Counted from the stretch's first letter, positions 6,741 through 14,695 are shown. The stretch: 20,644 nucleotides of DNA from Planctomycetota bacterium (GCA_024278415.1 JAJRTI010000021.1:1-20644), one strand, 5' to 3'. Notes: a model not told the origin generated them from the letters alone. Numbers and translations are program-made.

Positions 6741-8015
6741 CTATCTGTCCCAGGTATGCTGGGCCAGTAGGCCAAACGTGTCCGGCCGGCGCATGAAGAA
6801 GTAGCGCTTGCGGATGTCGCGGCCAGTGGAGTTGCGCACGCTTAGCGAAAGGTCGCACTCCGCGCACGCGATCCCGCCGGGCGTGCGGTCGGTCATGGAA
6901 AGGAGTTCGCCGCGAGGACTGACGATGCAGGAGTTGCCGGAGTTGGTCGCGGCTGCGACGTGCACATGGTTGTCCACCGCCCGCGCGCGCACGACGTGCT
7001 CCCACAGCGAGCGTTTCTCCCGGCCGTCGCCCATGTTGCAGTTCATCACCACGTCCGCGCCTTGGAGGCCGTAGATACGCGCGACCTCGGGGAAGTGGTA
7101 GTCCCAGCAGATCATGAACCCCACGCGGCCGAAGTCGAGGTCGAAGACTGGGTAGTCGTGCCCCGGCGCGACGCCGCCAGGCATGCCCTCGCCAATGGGA
7201 AGATGCGTCTTGCGATACTTGCCGATGAGTTCGCCCGTGCGGCCGATGAGCAGGCCCGCGTTGTACACCGCGTCGCCCTCGCGCTCGTACATGCTGAGCC
7301 CAATGTGCGTCTCAAACTCCCGCGCCTTAGCCGCGAAGCATTCATACGTCTCCCCGCGTTCGGGCTCCGCAATGTCGCCGACGGCCACGTCGCGGCTGGG
7401 CCAGTTGATGACCTCCGGCAGCACGATGAGGTCGACGCCCTTGGGTCCGATCTCGTTGATACGAGCCGCGTAGAAACCGAGCGCCTCCGCCTTGGCCGCC
7501 GGCTTCTGAGGGCTGCCGGATATGGCGGCCAGCTTCACCAGCCGCTGCGGCCGCGGCTCATCAGTCACGTCGGTGATACGAACATCACGCCACCGCACGC
7601 GGCCACACGTCGCCCACGCGAGGTAGAGGTTGATCTTGAAGCCCTGCGTGTCCGGTTCCGGCTCAAGGACGTACGCGAGCCGATGCCAGCCCTGCGCGTC
7701 GACTTCGACAAGGTCAAGGTGCTCGTACGCTGAATCGCGCCCCCAAGCCTCGGACGTGATGAGCGCCATCGCGTGCAGCCACGGCTTGTCCATGCCCTCC
7801 ACTCGGAATGCGGCCTCGAGCCTGTAGCGCCGGCCAGGCGCTAGGCCCGGCAGCGCCCGCTGCCAGCAGCCGCACACGTGCGGGTTGCCGGTCGCCTCGA
7901 CAACAAGCGTCGCTGCTTCGCCTCCCGCGGAGGCGAACACGGGCGCAATCTCCGCCCGAGGCGACCATGCACTCCAGTCGCTTGGGTCGGTCAGTAGATC
8001 GGTAGGCGAGCGCAC
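6741..8015 (-). CDS. Nitrilase-superfamily carbon-nitrogen hydrolase with an N-terminal beta-sandwich domain
   Basis: A 424-residue protein. Residues 160-400 are a nitrilase/amidase domain with the full Glu-Lys-Cys triad: E201 (LIVLPEVINW), K269 (GKYRKTHLP) and C303 (GFMICWDYHFPEV). It also has GADVVMNCNMGD and a C-terminal R-D-I-R-K-R-Y. The family hydrolyses non-peptide C-N bonds such as nitriles, amides, ureido compounds and N-acyl groups. Residues 1-155 are an added domain (GRRYRLEAAFRVEG..., WHRLAYVLEPEPDTQGFKINLYLAWATCGRVRWRDVRI). It looks like a carbohydrate-binding or galactose-binding jelly roll, which suggests an amide on a sugar or polysaccharide. There is no signal peptide. The start is GTG 8015 with only a weak GAGACAG upstream; no longer start exists in frame. 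The isomerase-like gene ends 72 bp upstream on the same strand. Confidence 0.88.
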   Translation of the reverse strand: MRSPTDLLTDPSDWSAWSPRAEIAPVFASAGGEAATLVVEATGNPHVCGCWQRALPGLAPGRRYRLEAAFRVEGMDKPWLHAMALITSEAWGRDSAYEHLDLVEVDAQGWHRLAYVLEPEPDTQGFKINLYLAWATCGRVRWRDVRITDVTDEPRPQRLVKLAAISGSPQKPAAKAEALGFYAARINEIGPKGVDLIVLPEVINWPSRDVAVGDIAEPERGETYECFAAKAREFETHIGLSMYEREGDAVYNAGLLIGRTGELIGKYRKTHLPIGEGMPGGVAPGHDYPVFDLDFGRVGFMICWDYHFPEVARIYGLQGADVVMNCNMGDGREKRSLWEHVVRARAVDNHVHVAAATNSGNSCIVSPRGELLSMTDRTPGGIACAECDLSLSVRNSTGRDIRKRYFFMRRPDTFGLLAQHTWDR

Positions 8016-8087
8016 AACTGTCTCAGAGAAGAGGTCACACGGACACGCAGGCTATCACCATTGCGCTGCGCACCAACAACGCGCTCC

Positions 8088-8945
8088 CTACTCCAGCCCC
8101 GCGACCTGCCAGATCTTGTCCAGCGACTCAACGGTCGCCTTGGCCGCGTCCGCGCTGCTCATCTCCCGGAGTTCCTTCTTGAAGGGCTCCGGCGTGACCG
8201 GGCCATCGTAACCCATCGCGTCCAACGCTTGGAGGAACGCTGCGATGTCGATGACGCCCGTGGCGCCGGGCATGTCGCGCACGCTGTCGATCTGTGCGTC
8301 CACCTCGACGCCGGCGGGCGCGTCGTTCACGTGCACGTAGACCACGTCGCCGTTGGTGAGCTTCGCCAAGTCCTCCGGCGTGTGGTGCGCGGTGTACCAG
8401 TGCCAGCAGTCGAGCAGCAGCCCCACGTTGCCAGTGCCGATCTCTTTGGCCAGCTCCAGCATCCCGTCCATGGTGCAGATGAAGTCGTACTTGTGGCCGT
8501 CGCGGGAGGTTTTGGGGCCGACGAACTCGAGGCCGAGCCGGCAGCCGTTGTCCTTGAGGATCTTGGCGCACTCGCGCAAGCGCCGCGCGTGCTGCTGGAA
8601 GTTCTCCTCAAAGGTTAGCTCGTCCGACCACGGCATGACCCATGTGGGCACGCGCGTCGCTCCGACCGCCGCACCCGCCGCGGCAAGGCGCGGCAACTTG
8701 GCGAGGCCGTCTTGGAACGCATCCTCGTCCTTGCGGAAGTCCACGGGCAGGCCCCATCCGCCGATCTGGAGGCCTGCGTCAGCATACATGGCCTTCACTT
8801 CGTCGGCCTGGCCGGCGTCGACCTTGTCGGCGACTTCACCAATCGGTGCGTCCATGCCGCCAAAGCCGGCGGCTTTGGCGAGGTCGATGAGTTCGGCCAG
8901 CGAACCGCCAATGCCGACCGCGCCGGGGCTGAGATTCTTGAACAT
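8088..8945 (-). CDS. Sugar phosphate isomerase/epimerase-like TIM-barrel protein (xylose isomerase-like fold)
   Basis: A 285-residue protein. ATG 8945 is chosen because GAAGGAG lies about eight bases upstream; the open frame continues to 9044 but the extra 33 residues are low-complexity. The sequence fits the AP-endonuclease-2/xylose-isomerase-like family: an opening AVGIGGSLAELIDLAKAAGFGGMD and GLQIGGWGLPVDF strand, then the likely metal ligands E140 (RLGLEFVGPK), D179 and H182 (LLLDCWHWY), H205 (VYVHVNDAP) and E253 (VTPEPFKKEL). Members epimerise or isomerise sugars, inosose or hydroxypyruvate, often beside Gfo/Idh/MocA dehydrogenases, as here. The substrate is unknown. It is probably co-transcribed with the nitrilase-like gene downstream (72 bp) and perhaps the lipoprotein gene upstream (95 bp). 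Confidence 0.88.
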   Translation of the reverse strand: MFKNLSPGAVGIGGSLAELIDLAKAAGFGGMDAPIGEVADKVDAGQADEVKAMYADAGLQIGGWGLPVDFRKDEDAFQDGLAKLPRLAAAGAAVGATRVPTWVMPWSDELTFEENFQQHARRLRECAKILKDNGCRLGLEFVGPKTSRDGHKYDFICTMDGMLELAKEIGTGNVGLLLDCWHWYTAHHTPEDLAKLTNGDVVYVHVNDAPAGVEVDAQIDSVRDMPGATGVIDIAAFLQALDAMGYDGPVTPEPFKKELREMSSADAAKATVESLDKIWQVAGLE

Positions 8946-9040
8946 ACTCAAAACTCCTTCACAAGCTGCTGGGCCGTCGCTGCACTTCTGGCGGCGAACG
9001 GCGGAGAGGAATAGGGGGGAGGATCGCAGAGGCGACCGGC

Positions 9041-9802
9041 TCAATCACGACGCACATCGACCTCGACCGGGCAGACTTGCCCTGCGAGGTCAAACCCGTC
9101 GGCCGCGAGCGTGACGGACTGTTTGCCATCGAGCCGGACCGTGGGGCGGCCGGTGCGGGCTCGCACGCGGACTTCCTCCTTGGCGAGAAGTTTGACCACA
9201 ACGCTTGCGCCGGTAGGCAGGTCGACCGTGGCCCCGTTGACCAGCCGAAGCTCGACCCGCCCGGACTCGCACGTGGCGGCCATGGGCTCCGGCGCGGCAA
9301 TCCGCATCTCGCCCTTGACGAGCTTTGCGGCGAACACTTCCGTCGTAATCCACAGCGTGGCCAAGGGCTTCTTCACATACGCGACCGTCGCTGCACCCCG
9401 TTCGAGGAAAATTGGGAACTCCGTGCATCGCTTGAACAGTACGCTCATGGAGCGTTCCCGGTTGAGGTCAATCAGCGCGCGCGGTCCGAGGCGGATCGTG
9501 CCCGTTCCCAAGGCCGCCAGCACGACGCGGCCCTTTTCGGTCCTCACTTTGGCCCCGTCCGGCACGACGACGCCAGGCGCGGTGAGCTTCTGCCAGGCTC
9601 GCCAACGTTTGGTCTGCACAAGCACTGTGCCCTCGAACGACTTGACGGTAGCGATGCCCTTGCCCGAATAGTCATATGGCAGCGGCACGGCAAAGACGGC
9701 CTGTTCCGGCGCGGTGCATCCGGCCAGCAACGCAGGCAGCACCGCGGCTACCGCGAGGCAGAGGGTCCACGCGCGTGTCTTGGAGCAGTCGGTCATCGGC
9801 AT
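9041..9802 (-). CDS. FecR-like domain lipoprotein
   Basis: A 253-residue protein with a lipoprotein signal: positive residues at K8 and R10, a hydrophobic core at 12-26 and the lipobox LAGC with C29. ATG 9802 or 9796 would both give this signal; neither has an obvious ribosome site. The open frame reaches back to 10012 but would overlap the zinc-ribbon gene and bury the signal peptide. The body resembles a FecR domain: VKSFEGTVLVQ, W-Q-K-L, GVVVPDGAKVRTEKGRVVLA, GTIRLGPRALIDL, then a second beta-rich repeat with RVELRLVNGATVDLPTGASV. Classical FecR proteins relay signals to ECF sigma factors, but none is nearby. Stand-alone FecR-like domains are common in envelope proteins of environmental bacteria and probably serve structural or sensing roles. 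It is tethered to a membrane facing the periplasm. Confidence 0.72.
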   Translation of the reverse strand: MPMTDCSKTRAWTLCLAVAAVLPALLAGCTAPEQAVFAVPLPYDYSGKGIATVKSFEGTVLVQTKRWRAWQKLTAPGVVVPDGAKVRTEKGRVVLAALGTGTIRLGPRALIDLNRERSMSVLFKRCTEFPIFLERGAATVAYVKKPLATLWITTEVFAAKLVKGEMRIAAPEPMAATCESGRVELRLVNGATVDLPTGASVVVKLLAKEEVRVRARTGRPTVRLDGKQSVTLAADGFDLAGQVCPVEVDVRRD

Positions 9803-9872
9803 GCCATACGCAAACGGCTGAAGCGACGTGCTGTCGGCTTCAGCCGGAAAGGTGCGTGGTCTCAGATCCCGC

Positions 9873-10049
9873 TCATTGATCCGTATCTTGGTCGTCGAGC
9901 ATGACCTGCGTCTCTTCTTCGTCGGGATCTTTGAGCACGAACTGGTACTTGCACTTGGGGCAGCGCACATTCTTGCTGATGAGCGTGCGCTTCGCCCGAA
10001 GCAGCTTGCCACACAGGGGGCATTTGAGGTCGATTGAGTCTTCAGCCAT
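9873..10049 (-). CDS. Small zinc-ribbon protein
   Basis: A 58-residue cytoplasmic protein, apparently a single zinc ribbon: C10-x2-C13 (KCPLCGK) and C30-x2-C33 (RCPKCKYQF), with an acidic tail (DPDEEETQVMLDDQDTDQ). The pattern is close to the MJ0042/FYDLN-type ribbons found at the N-terminus of many bacterial proteins, here as a free-standing unit. ATG 10049 is favoured because the sequence before it is intergenic repeat; GGGCGGG lies just upstream. It is the first gene after the promoter at 10189-10217 and precedes the lipoprotein gene by 70 bp, so it may head the minus-strand unit. Its role is unknown; nucleic-acid or protein binding is a guess. Confidence 0.72.
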   Translation of the reverse strand: MAEDSIDLKCPLCGKLLRAKRTLISKNVRCPKCKYQFVLKDPDEEETQVMLDDQDTDQ

Positions 10050-10065
10050 GGTCCCGCCCTTTAGC

Positions 10066-10102
10066 GCCTTCGCGGTCAGGAAGCGCGACAAAAAACAAGA
10101 AG
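10066..10102. repeat. 37-bp dispersed direct repeat, copy 1
   Basis: It begins GCCTTCGCGGTCAG and ends GACAAAAAACAAGAAG. A second copy in the same orientation at 18065-18101 differs at three positions. Both lie next to GTAGT-type palindromes. This copy falls in the 5' leader of the zinc-ribbon gene. Confidence 0.8.
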
Positions 10103-10104
10103 CT

Positions 10105-10136
10105 GGAGCGGATCCCGAAGCCTCGGGATCCGCTCC
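10105..10136. repeat. 14-bp perfect hairpin in the leader of the zinc-ribbon gene
   Basis: GGAGCGGATCCCGA (10105-10118), loop AGCC, TCGGGATCCGCTCC (10123-10136). It lies between the predicted promoter and the start codon at 10049. There is no T-run on the minus strand side that would make it an attenuator. Confidence 0.85.
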
Positions 10137-10188
10137 TGGGTTGCGGACGAGGCCCGCTTTGCCCAAGAGACACAACGAGTCTGCGCGG

Positions 10189-10217
10189 ATTGTAGCAGTG
10201 CCCGGAGTAGGAGTCAA
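10189..10217 (-). promoter_or_regulatory. Sigma70-type promoter of the zinc-ribbon/lipoprotein unit
   Basis: On the minus strand TTGACT (10217-10212) and TACAAT (10194-10189) are separated by exactly 17 bases; each box matches the consensus at five of six positions. The start would be near 10182, giving a leader of about 130 bases before ATG 10049. Confidence 0.7.
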
Positions 10218-10277
10218 GCCGGACAAGGGCAGGAGTTTCCCCACAAGATTTGCAGATCCAAGCAGCAGATGCCGCAG

Positions 10278-10349
10278 GCTTGTAGTAGGGCGATTCATCG
10301 CCCGTCTCTGCGTTCGGAACAACGGCCCATAAATGGCCCTACTACAAGC
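10278..10349. repeat. GTAGT hairpin repeat, inverted pair, locus B
   Basis: The outer arms GCTTGTAGTAGGGC (10278-10291) and its exact complement (10336-10349) form a 14-bp inverted repeat. The left unit also folds by itself: GGGCGAT, TC, ATCGCCC (10288-10303). The right unit holds a shorter GGCC...GGCC stem (10324-10338). The right edge is 19 bases from the stop codon of the heparinase-like gene. Confidence 0.8.
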
Positions 10350-10368
10350 CCCGCCCGCGGCCGCGCAC

Positions 10369-13300
10369 TCACCTGCCTCGTAAGGCCGTACGGCCGTTCA
10401 GCAGCCGCGACACGGGTATCGCAAACGCACCGTCACGCGCCGCGGCGGCCGTCCACCGGCCTGTCGCGTCTTTGTACGCCAGCCCAGCCACGGGCATGGC
10501 GACCGCCACGTCGCAAGTGGCCGCCAAGTCCCACTGCCCATCCTCCCGGCGGGAGAGCGTCGCTGTCATCGGCACGCGCACGTCGTCGCCAGGCTTCACG
10601 TCGTAGATGATGAACGTATCGCCACGCTGAATCTCCGGCTTCGGCTTGAAACGGTACAGATTCCGGTGGAGGAACTTCTCGATATACGCACTGCGTTTGC
10701 CATCGGGCGTGCGGCACAACTTGCCATCGAGAAGCTGCGACGCGCGGGGGGCGCCGCCCGTCCAGGCGAGCGGCATAGGCGTGGATGACCGGATGACGCC
10801 CTTGGCGTCGCGTTGGGAGTAGTCCGCCATAGCCAAGCCAAACCCCACAAGTCCGAAGCCGAATCGCCCGTCCGCCGCGCACGACTCGATGCGGTAGCCC
10901 TTGTTGCAGGCATAGTCGGGGGTCGACGTGAACAAGCGCTGCCCGATCAGCGCACGCGGGTTGGCGGGCTTGATGTCCGTCGTGATCGTATGGCCTTCGT
11001 AGTCCACGGACGTGACTTTGCCGGTGAGAGCAGGCGTCGCCAACTCCATTGCGATCCCGTCCTGCTCGACGCGCGGGCATTGGTGGAGCGTGAGCCGCGC
11101 CACTTGGCCTCCCTGCTTCCGCGCGAGTGCGAGGCGGCCGTCCGTCCCCAACCAAACGCGGTCGACCTGGCCCGACGCCGTCTCAATGCGCACGCCGCGC
11201 ATGCCCGCCAGCGGCTTGGCCTCCGCACACGAAAGGATCTGCCGCTTGCCCGTGTATCCTTCCATGACGCCGAGGAACGAACTCGCCAAATCCCGCCCTC
11301 GCCGGCGTGCAACGACGAACGGGATCACCTTCTTGCCCGTCAGGTCCGGGCCTTTCGCGGTGATAAGCGTCGTGTCAGGGCCGGGGAAGAGGTCCAGGCG
11401 CAGGTGGATACCGCGATTCGGTTCGGTCGTCCAGTCGGCCACGACCCGCTTGCCCGCCGGCGCCTGCTTGACGTCGTAGAGGAAGCCGTAGCCGTTCTTG
11501 GGCGGCGGATACCATCCGAAGTAGCCCACCTTCTCGCCGGGAATGCCCAGGTTGCGAATGCGGTTGCCGGGCAGCACGCGCTCGCCCCAGCTTCGGCCCG
11601 GCGCGTCGTACGTGGCATCCGCATGGCCCGACAGTCCGGCGAGGGTCCACACGTTGTCGACGGGCTTGGGCGCAGGCCCTTCGAGCGTGAAGCCCTCGCC
11701 CGCCTCGGTCACCTGCCCGTGGAAGCTGTAGTCATGCTGCTTGCCGCCCGCCACGTCGAACAGGTCGACGAAGTACCCGCCCTTGTCCAGCTTCACGAGT
11801 GCGCACGCGCGAGCGTAGCGCTTGATCTGCGGCTGGCTCTTCCAGCATTGCGGCCCCGCAGACATGGCCACGAAGCTCACGCCATCCGTGTGCGCGAAGC
11901 CCATGACGTTCGCGTTGGGCCCGCCACGGTAGAGCGGCGGCCCACCGCGCTCGTCGACCGTCACGGTCGTGTGCGCGATCGACCGGCACGCCCAGCCCAT
12001 GTGCACGGGCCGGCCGTAGAGGTCGTACGCGATCTCGTGCGTGAGCATCTGGCCTTGGCTGTAGAGCGAGATGTGCAGCGTGTCGTCGTTGCCATGCGGG
12101 AAAATTGTGCCGCCGAGCATGAGCAGCGCCATGCGGTCCGCGCCCGCGCCCTGGCGCAACACCGCGGTCGCACGCTGGCCCCACAGGCTCGACTCCGTCA
12201 CATTGAAGGTGAGCTTCGGATCGTACTTCGGCGGGGTCTCTAGTGGCCTGAACCAGAACAGCCCGTCCACGCCAAGCCGCGACTCGACGCGGCCGCCGGT
12301 CGCGGCCTGCATCTTCTCGAAAAAGTGCCGGCGCTCCTCCACGGTCGCCGCGCCGCGATAATGTGCGAAGGCCCACTTGAACCGATAGTTGCGCCACTGC
12401 CCCACGGGGTCGGTCACCACCTGCACGTCGCTCCCGGCATCGCCGTACTTGGGCACGTGGCCCGCGCAATCCATCTGGTAGATCGCGCGGTCCAGGTGCA
12501 TCCGCATGCGCGGATCGCGGTAGAGCTTGATGCCGTATGGATAATCCTTGGGCTGTGGATACGTCGCCGGCTTGTCGTAGTTCGCGGGGTCGTAGCTGCG
12601 CAGCATGTCCGCGAACGAGCCGTTGCAGTTTCGGCCGCACTCGTTATACCCCGCGCCGGATGTCTCGTAATACTGCCCCTCTGGATCGGTCGTGTTGTAG
12701 ATGAACTTGTACGCCGCTTCGATGCCCCAACGCACAAAGTCCGGCTCGCCGCACACGAGCCCCACCCCCAGCATCGCGCGCACGGTCGCGGACGTGTGGT
12801 TGTGCAGGCTCGGCAGCCGGCCGTTGCGCGTGTTCATCTCCACGTCCCATGTGTCGAGGAACATATTCTTCTCGATGTTCTGCCGCACGGTCCAGGTTTT
12901 GGCTTTGCCAAAGCAGGTGGGGTTGGTGGGCGACGGCCGGCCCATCACCGGCGAGTGATAAATGAGGTCGTAGTAGAGCAAATAGCTCCGCATGTGTTCC
13001 GTGAGCTGCTGCGTGTAGTAGTGGAAGATGCCCACCTTTTTCTGGTGCGGCCGCATGTTGTCGATGGGGCCCACGGTCGATGGCGCGAGCGTCGCCATGG
13101 CGTCGTACAGCAGCGCCGCGCGCTCCGCGTATCGTTCGTCACCAGTGAGCGCGTATGCGTGCGATAGCGCAAAGAGCATGGACTTGTACTGGTTGATCAC
13201 CCACGCGTGCCAGATGCCCTTGAAGTAATACTTCTGCCCCTCGAACGTGGCTCCGGCGCCGGGGTCGTACAGGGGGCTCTTGGGGGCGTCAGCCGGGAAC

Positions 13301-14238
13301 ACGGTCTTGCACTTGGGGCACGTGACCTTGCCCGGCTTGCTGAAGCTGCACATGCGCCGGCCAAAACGCGGCCAGTTCGCGCGGCACTTGGGACAGCCTG
13401 CGAAGCCATACGCGAAGGTCGCGCCCTTCGGCGGCATGAACTGGAGCCAGTACGACAGCGGCTGGGCCAGGTTGGCCTCCGCGCGTTTGATGATGGCCGT
13501 TGCGGTGTACCGCGCCCAAGGGAAGCGCTTCACATTCGTCCGCGCATTCTTGATGTCCGCCGCGGAGTAGCGGATCGCCCCGCGGGGCCGCACATCCTTG
13601 ATCGGCTCCAGCCAGGCCGGCGGCCGCTCGAACTCGAGCGCCACAGACTCGCCCCGCGGCGCGAGCATGGACACCTCGTTGGCATGCTGACGTCGCCGGA
13701 TTGCGTTGAGTTGGATGCGCGTGCCCGACGCCGGCATGAGCCCGATGTCCGCGAGGGGGATCGCGATCTCCACGCCCCAGGCGTGCTTGAACACCTGCTT
13801 GCCCGTCTTGGCCGACGAATTCCACGAGACGTCGCCATCACGGGAATCGCGAAGTGCGCCCGTAGCAGACACAGTGAAGGCATACAGCTTGCCATCTCCT
13901 CCCGTCAGGCGCAGCTCCACGTGGTCGTCTTCGCGCAAATCCGCATCCCGTTTGCTGGCCTTGGTGCGGATGACGCTCACGTCTTGCTCGCGGCAGGTGC
14001 AGATAATGTAGAGGGTCGTACTGTTGTAGCACGCGCGCACCTGGGTCTGCTCGCCTGCCGGCGTGGTGCTGCCCTCCTTGGCGAACACGCCGACCGGCTT
14101 GAGCGTGCGCCAGATCGGGTCCGCGAGCGATCCATCGAGTTGGATCTCGCCGAACAACCGAGCGCAGGCATACGGCGCCTGCCCGGCCATAGCGGAAGCG
14201 GAGAAGATCAATGCGGGCAGGAGAATACGCATGAGCAT
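10369..14238 (-). CDS. Secreted heparinase II/III-like protein with N-terminal CBM9-like domain and a zinc ribbon
   Basis: A 1289-residue protein. ATG 14238 starts a signal peptide (MLMRILLPALIFSASAMAG, cleaved near AGQA), with GGGAAAG upstream; the longer frame to 14361 has no such support. Residues 25-205 resemble a family 9-type carbohydrate-binding domain (IQLDGSLADPIWRTL, DDHVELRLT, WGVEIAIPLADIGL). A zinc ribbon follows with C282-x2-C285 and C307-x2-C310. Residues about 340-600 are an alpha-toroid (WHAWVINQYKSMLFALSHAYALTGDERYAERA; LHNHTSATVRAMLG with H479-N480-H481; YYETSGAGYNECGRNC). Next is a beta-sandwich with heparinase II/III-like features (LHISLYSQGQMLTHEIAYD, IAHTTVTVDE). Family members cleave uronate-containing polysaccharides by beta-elimination. 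The catalytic residues and substrate here are uncertain. At about twice the usual length, it has further beta domains at the C-terminus. Confidence 0.75.
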   Translation of the reverse strand: MLMRILLPALIFSASAMAGQAPYACARLFGEIQLDGSLADPIWRTLKPVGVFAKEGSTTPAGEQTQVRACYNSTTLYIICTCREQDVSVIRTKASKRDADLREDDHVELRLTGGDGKLYAFTVSATGALRDSRDGDVSWNSSAKTGKQVFKHAWGVEIAIPLADIGLMPASGTRIQLNAIRRRQHANEVSMLAPRGESVALEFERPPAWLEPIKDVRPRGAIRYSAADIKNARTNVKRFPWARYTATAIIKRAEANLAQPLSYWLQFMPPKGATFAYGFAGCPKCRANWPRFGRRMCSFSKPGKVTCPKCKTVFPADAPKSPLYDPGAGATFEGQKYYFKGIWHAWVINQYKSMLFALSHAYALTGDERYAERAALLYDAMATLAPSTVGPIDNMRPHQKKVGIFHYYTQQLTEHMRSYLLYYDLIYHSPVMGRPSPTNPTCFGKAKTWTVRQNIEKNMFLDTWDVEMNTRNGRLPSLHNHTSATVRAMLGVGLVCGEPDFVRWGIEAAYKFIYNTTDPEGQYYETSGAGYNECGRNCNGSFADMLRSYDPANYDKPATYPQPKDYPYGIKLYRDPRMRMHLDRAIYQMDCAGHVPKYGDAGSDVQVVTDPVGQWRNYRFKWAFAHYRGAATVEERRHFFEKMQAATGGRVESRLGVDGLFWFRPLETPPKYDPKLTFNVTESSLWGQRATAVLRQGAGADRMALLMLGGTIFPHGNDDTLHISLYSQGQMLTHEIAYDLYGRPVHMGWACRSIAHTTVTVDERGGPPLYRGGPNANVMGFAHTDGVSFVAMSAGPQCWKSQPQIKRYARACALVKLDKGGYFVDLFDVAGGKQHDYSFHGQVTEAGEGFTLEGPAPKPVDNVWTLAGLSGHADATYDAPGRSWGERVLPGNRIRNLGIPGEKVGYFGWYPPPKNGYGFLYDVKQAPAGKRVVADWTTEPNRGIHLRLDLFPGPDTTLITAKGPDLTGKKVIPFVVARRRGRDLASSFLGVMEGYTGKRQILSCAEAKPLAGMRGVRIETASGQVDRVWLGTDGRLALARKQGGQVARLTLHQCPRVEQDGIAMELATPALTGKVTSVDYEGHTITTDIKPANPRALIGQRLFTSTPDYACNKGYRIESCAADGRFGFGLVGFGLAMADYSQRDAKGVIRSSTPMPLAWTGGAPRASQLLDGKLCRTPDGKRSAYIEKFLHRNLYRFKPKPEIQRGDTFIIYDVKPGDDVRVPMTATLSRREDGQWDLAATCDVAVAMPVAGLAYKDATGRWTAAAARDGAFAIPVSRLLNGRTALRGR

Positions 14239-14288
14239 AGTTTCAGCTTTCCCAAGAATAACGCAGACACTCGTCTCAACATCCGAGC

Positions 14289-14318
14289 ATGATACGTCCT
14301 CCTCCTCGCACCGCGCAA
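14289..14318 (-). promoter_or_regulatory. Possible promoter of the heparinase-like gene
   Basis: On the minus strand TTGCGC (14318-14313) and TATCAT (14294-14289) are 18 bases apart. The -10 box is good but the -35 matches at only three positions. It lies about 50 bases before ATG 14238. Confidence 0.3.
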
Positions 14319-14390
14319 GCAGGCTCGCCGGCCGATGGATCGCGGAGGCTGAGTTCGCCATACGGCGGGCGGCGTCTTGGTTGCAGCCCC

Positions 14391-14471
14391 GCCTGTAGTA
14401 GTGCTCACGTCAGTGAGCCCTCTGACGCCCACGCGCCCCGGCGGAGGCTCACTGACGTGAGCACTACAGGC
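14391..14471. repeat. GTAGT/GTNA hairpin repeat, inverted pair, locus D
   Basis: The left unit is CCTGTAGTA then GCTCAC, loop GTCA, GTGAGC (14403-14418). The right unit is inverted: GCTCAC, loop TGAC (GTCA on the minus strand), GTGAGC (14447-14462), followed by ACTACAGGC. The two units are complementary over about 26 bases apart from an extra three-base GTA in the left one. It sits between the heparinase-like gene and the tRNA promoter. Confidence 0.85.
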
Positions 14472-14505
14472 AGGCGGCACGAGCAAACACTCGGCCATCT
14501 TTTCC

Positions 14506-14533
14506 TTGACATCCGCCCCTGTATCCGTATAAT
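14506..14533 (+). promoter_or_regulatory. Consensus sigma70 promoter of the initiator tRNA gene
   Basis: TTGACA (14506-14511), 16 bases, TATAAT (14528-14533): both boxes are perfect. The start would be near 14540, about 35 bases before the tRNA. Confidence 0.9.
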
Positions 14534-14574
14534 ACGATGTATGGCTTGTGAGACACGAGCCGACAACCAGTCAC

Positions 14575-14648
<74 letters not shown>

Positions 14649-14661
14649 CTGCACACGGAAG

Positions 14662-14694
14662 AAGGACTCGCAGATTTCTGCGAGTCCTTTTTTT
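14662..14694 (+). terminator. Intrinsic terminator after the initiator tRNA
   Basis: AAGGACTCGCAG (14662-14673), loop ATTT, CTGCGAGTCCTT (14678-14689), overlapping a run of seven T (14688-14694). It lies 13 bases after the tRNA and is the clearest intrinsic terminator in the window. Confidence 0.93.
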
Positions 14695-14695
14695 G

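Noticed and set aside
9803..10012. N-terminal extension of the FecR-like lipoprotein
   Set aside because: It would overlap the zinc-ribbon gene in another frame and place the lipoprotein signal 70 residues inside the protein.
10105..10136. Terminator or transcriptional attenuator
   Set aside because: The stem is strong, but no T-run follows on the minus strand and no alternative stem or leader peptide is visible.
10813..12243. Plus-strand open frame of 476 codons opposite the heparinase-like gene
   Set aside because: It is the reverse-frame shadow of the 1289-residue gene, rich in Arg/His/Val, with no start signal or recognisable domain. Similar shadows at 12325-13167 and 13207-14292 were rejected for the same reason.
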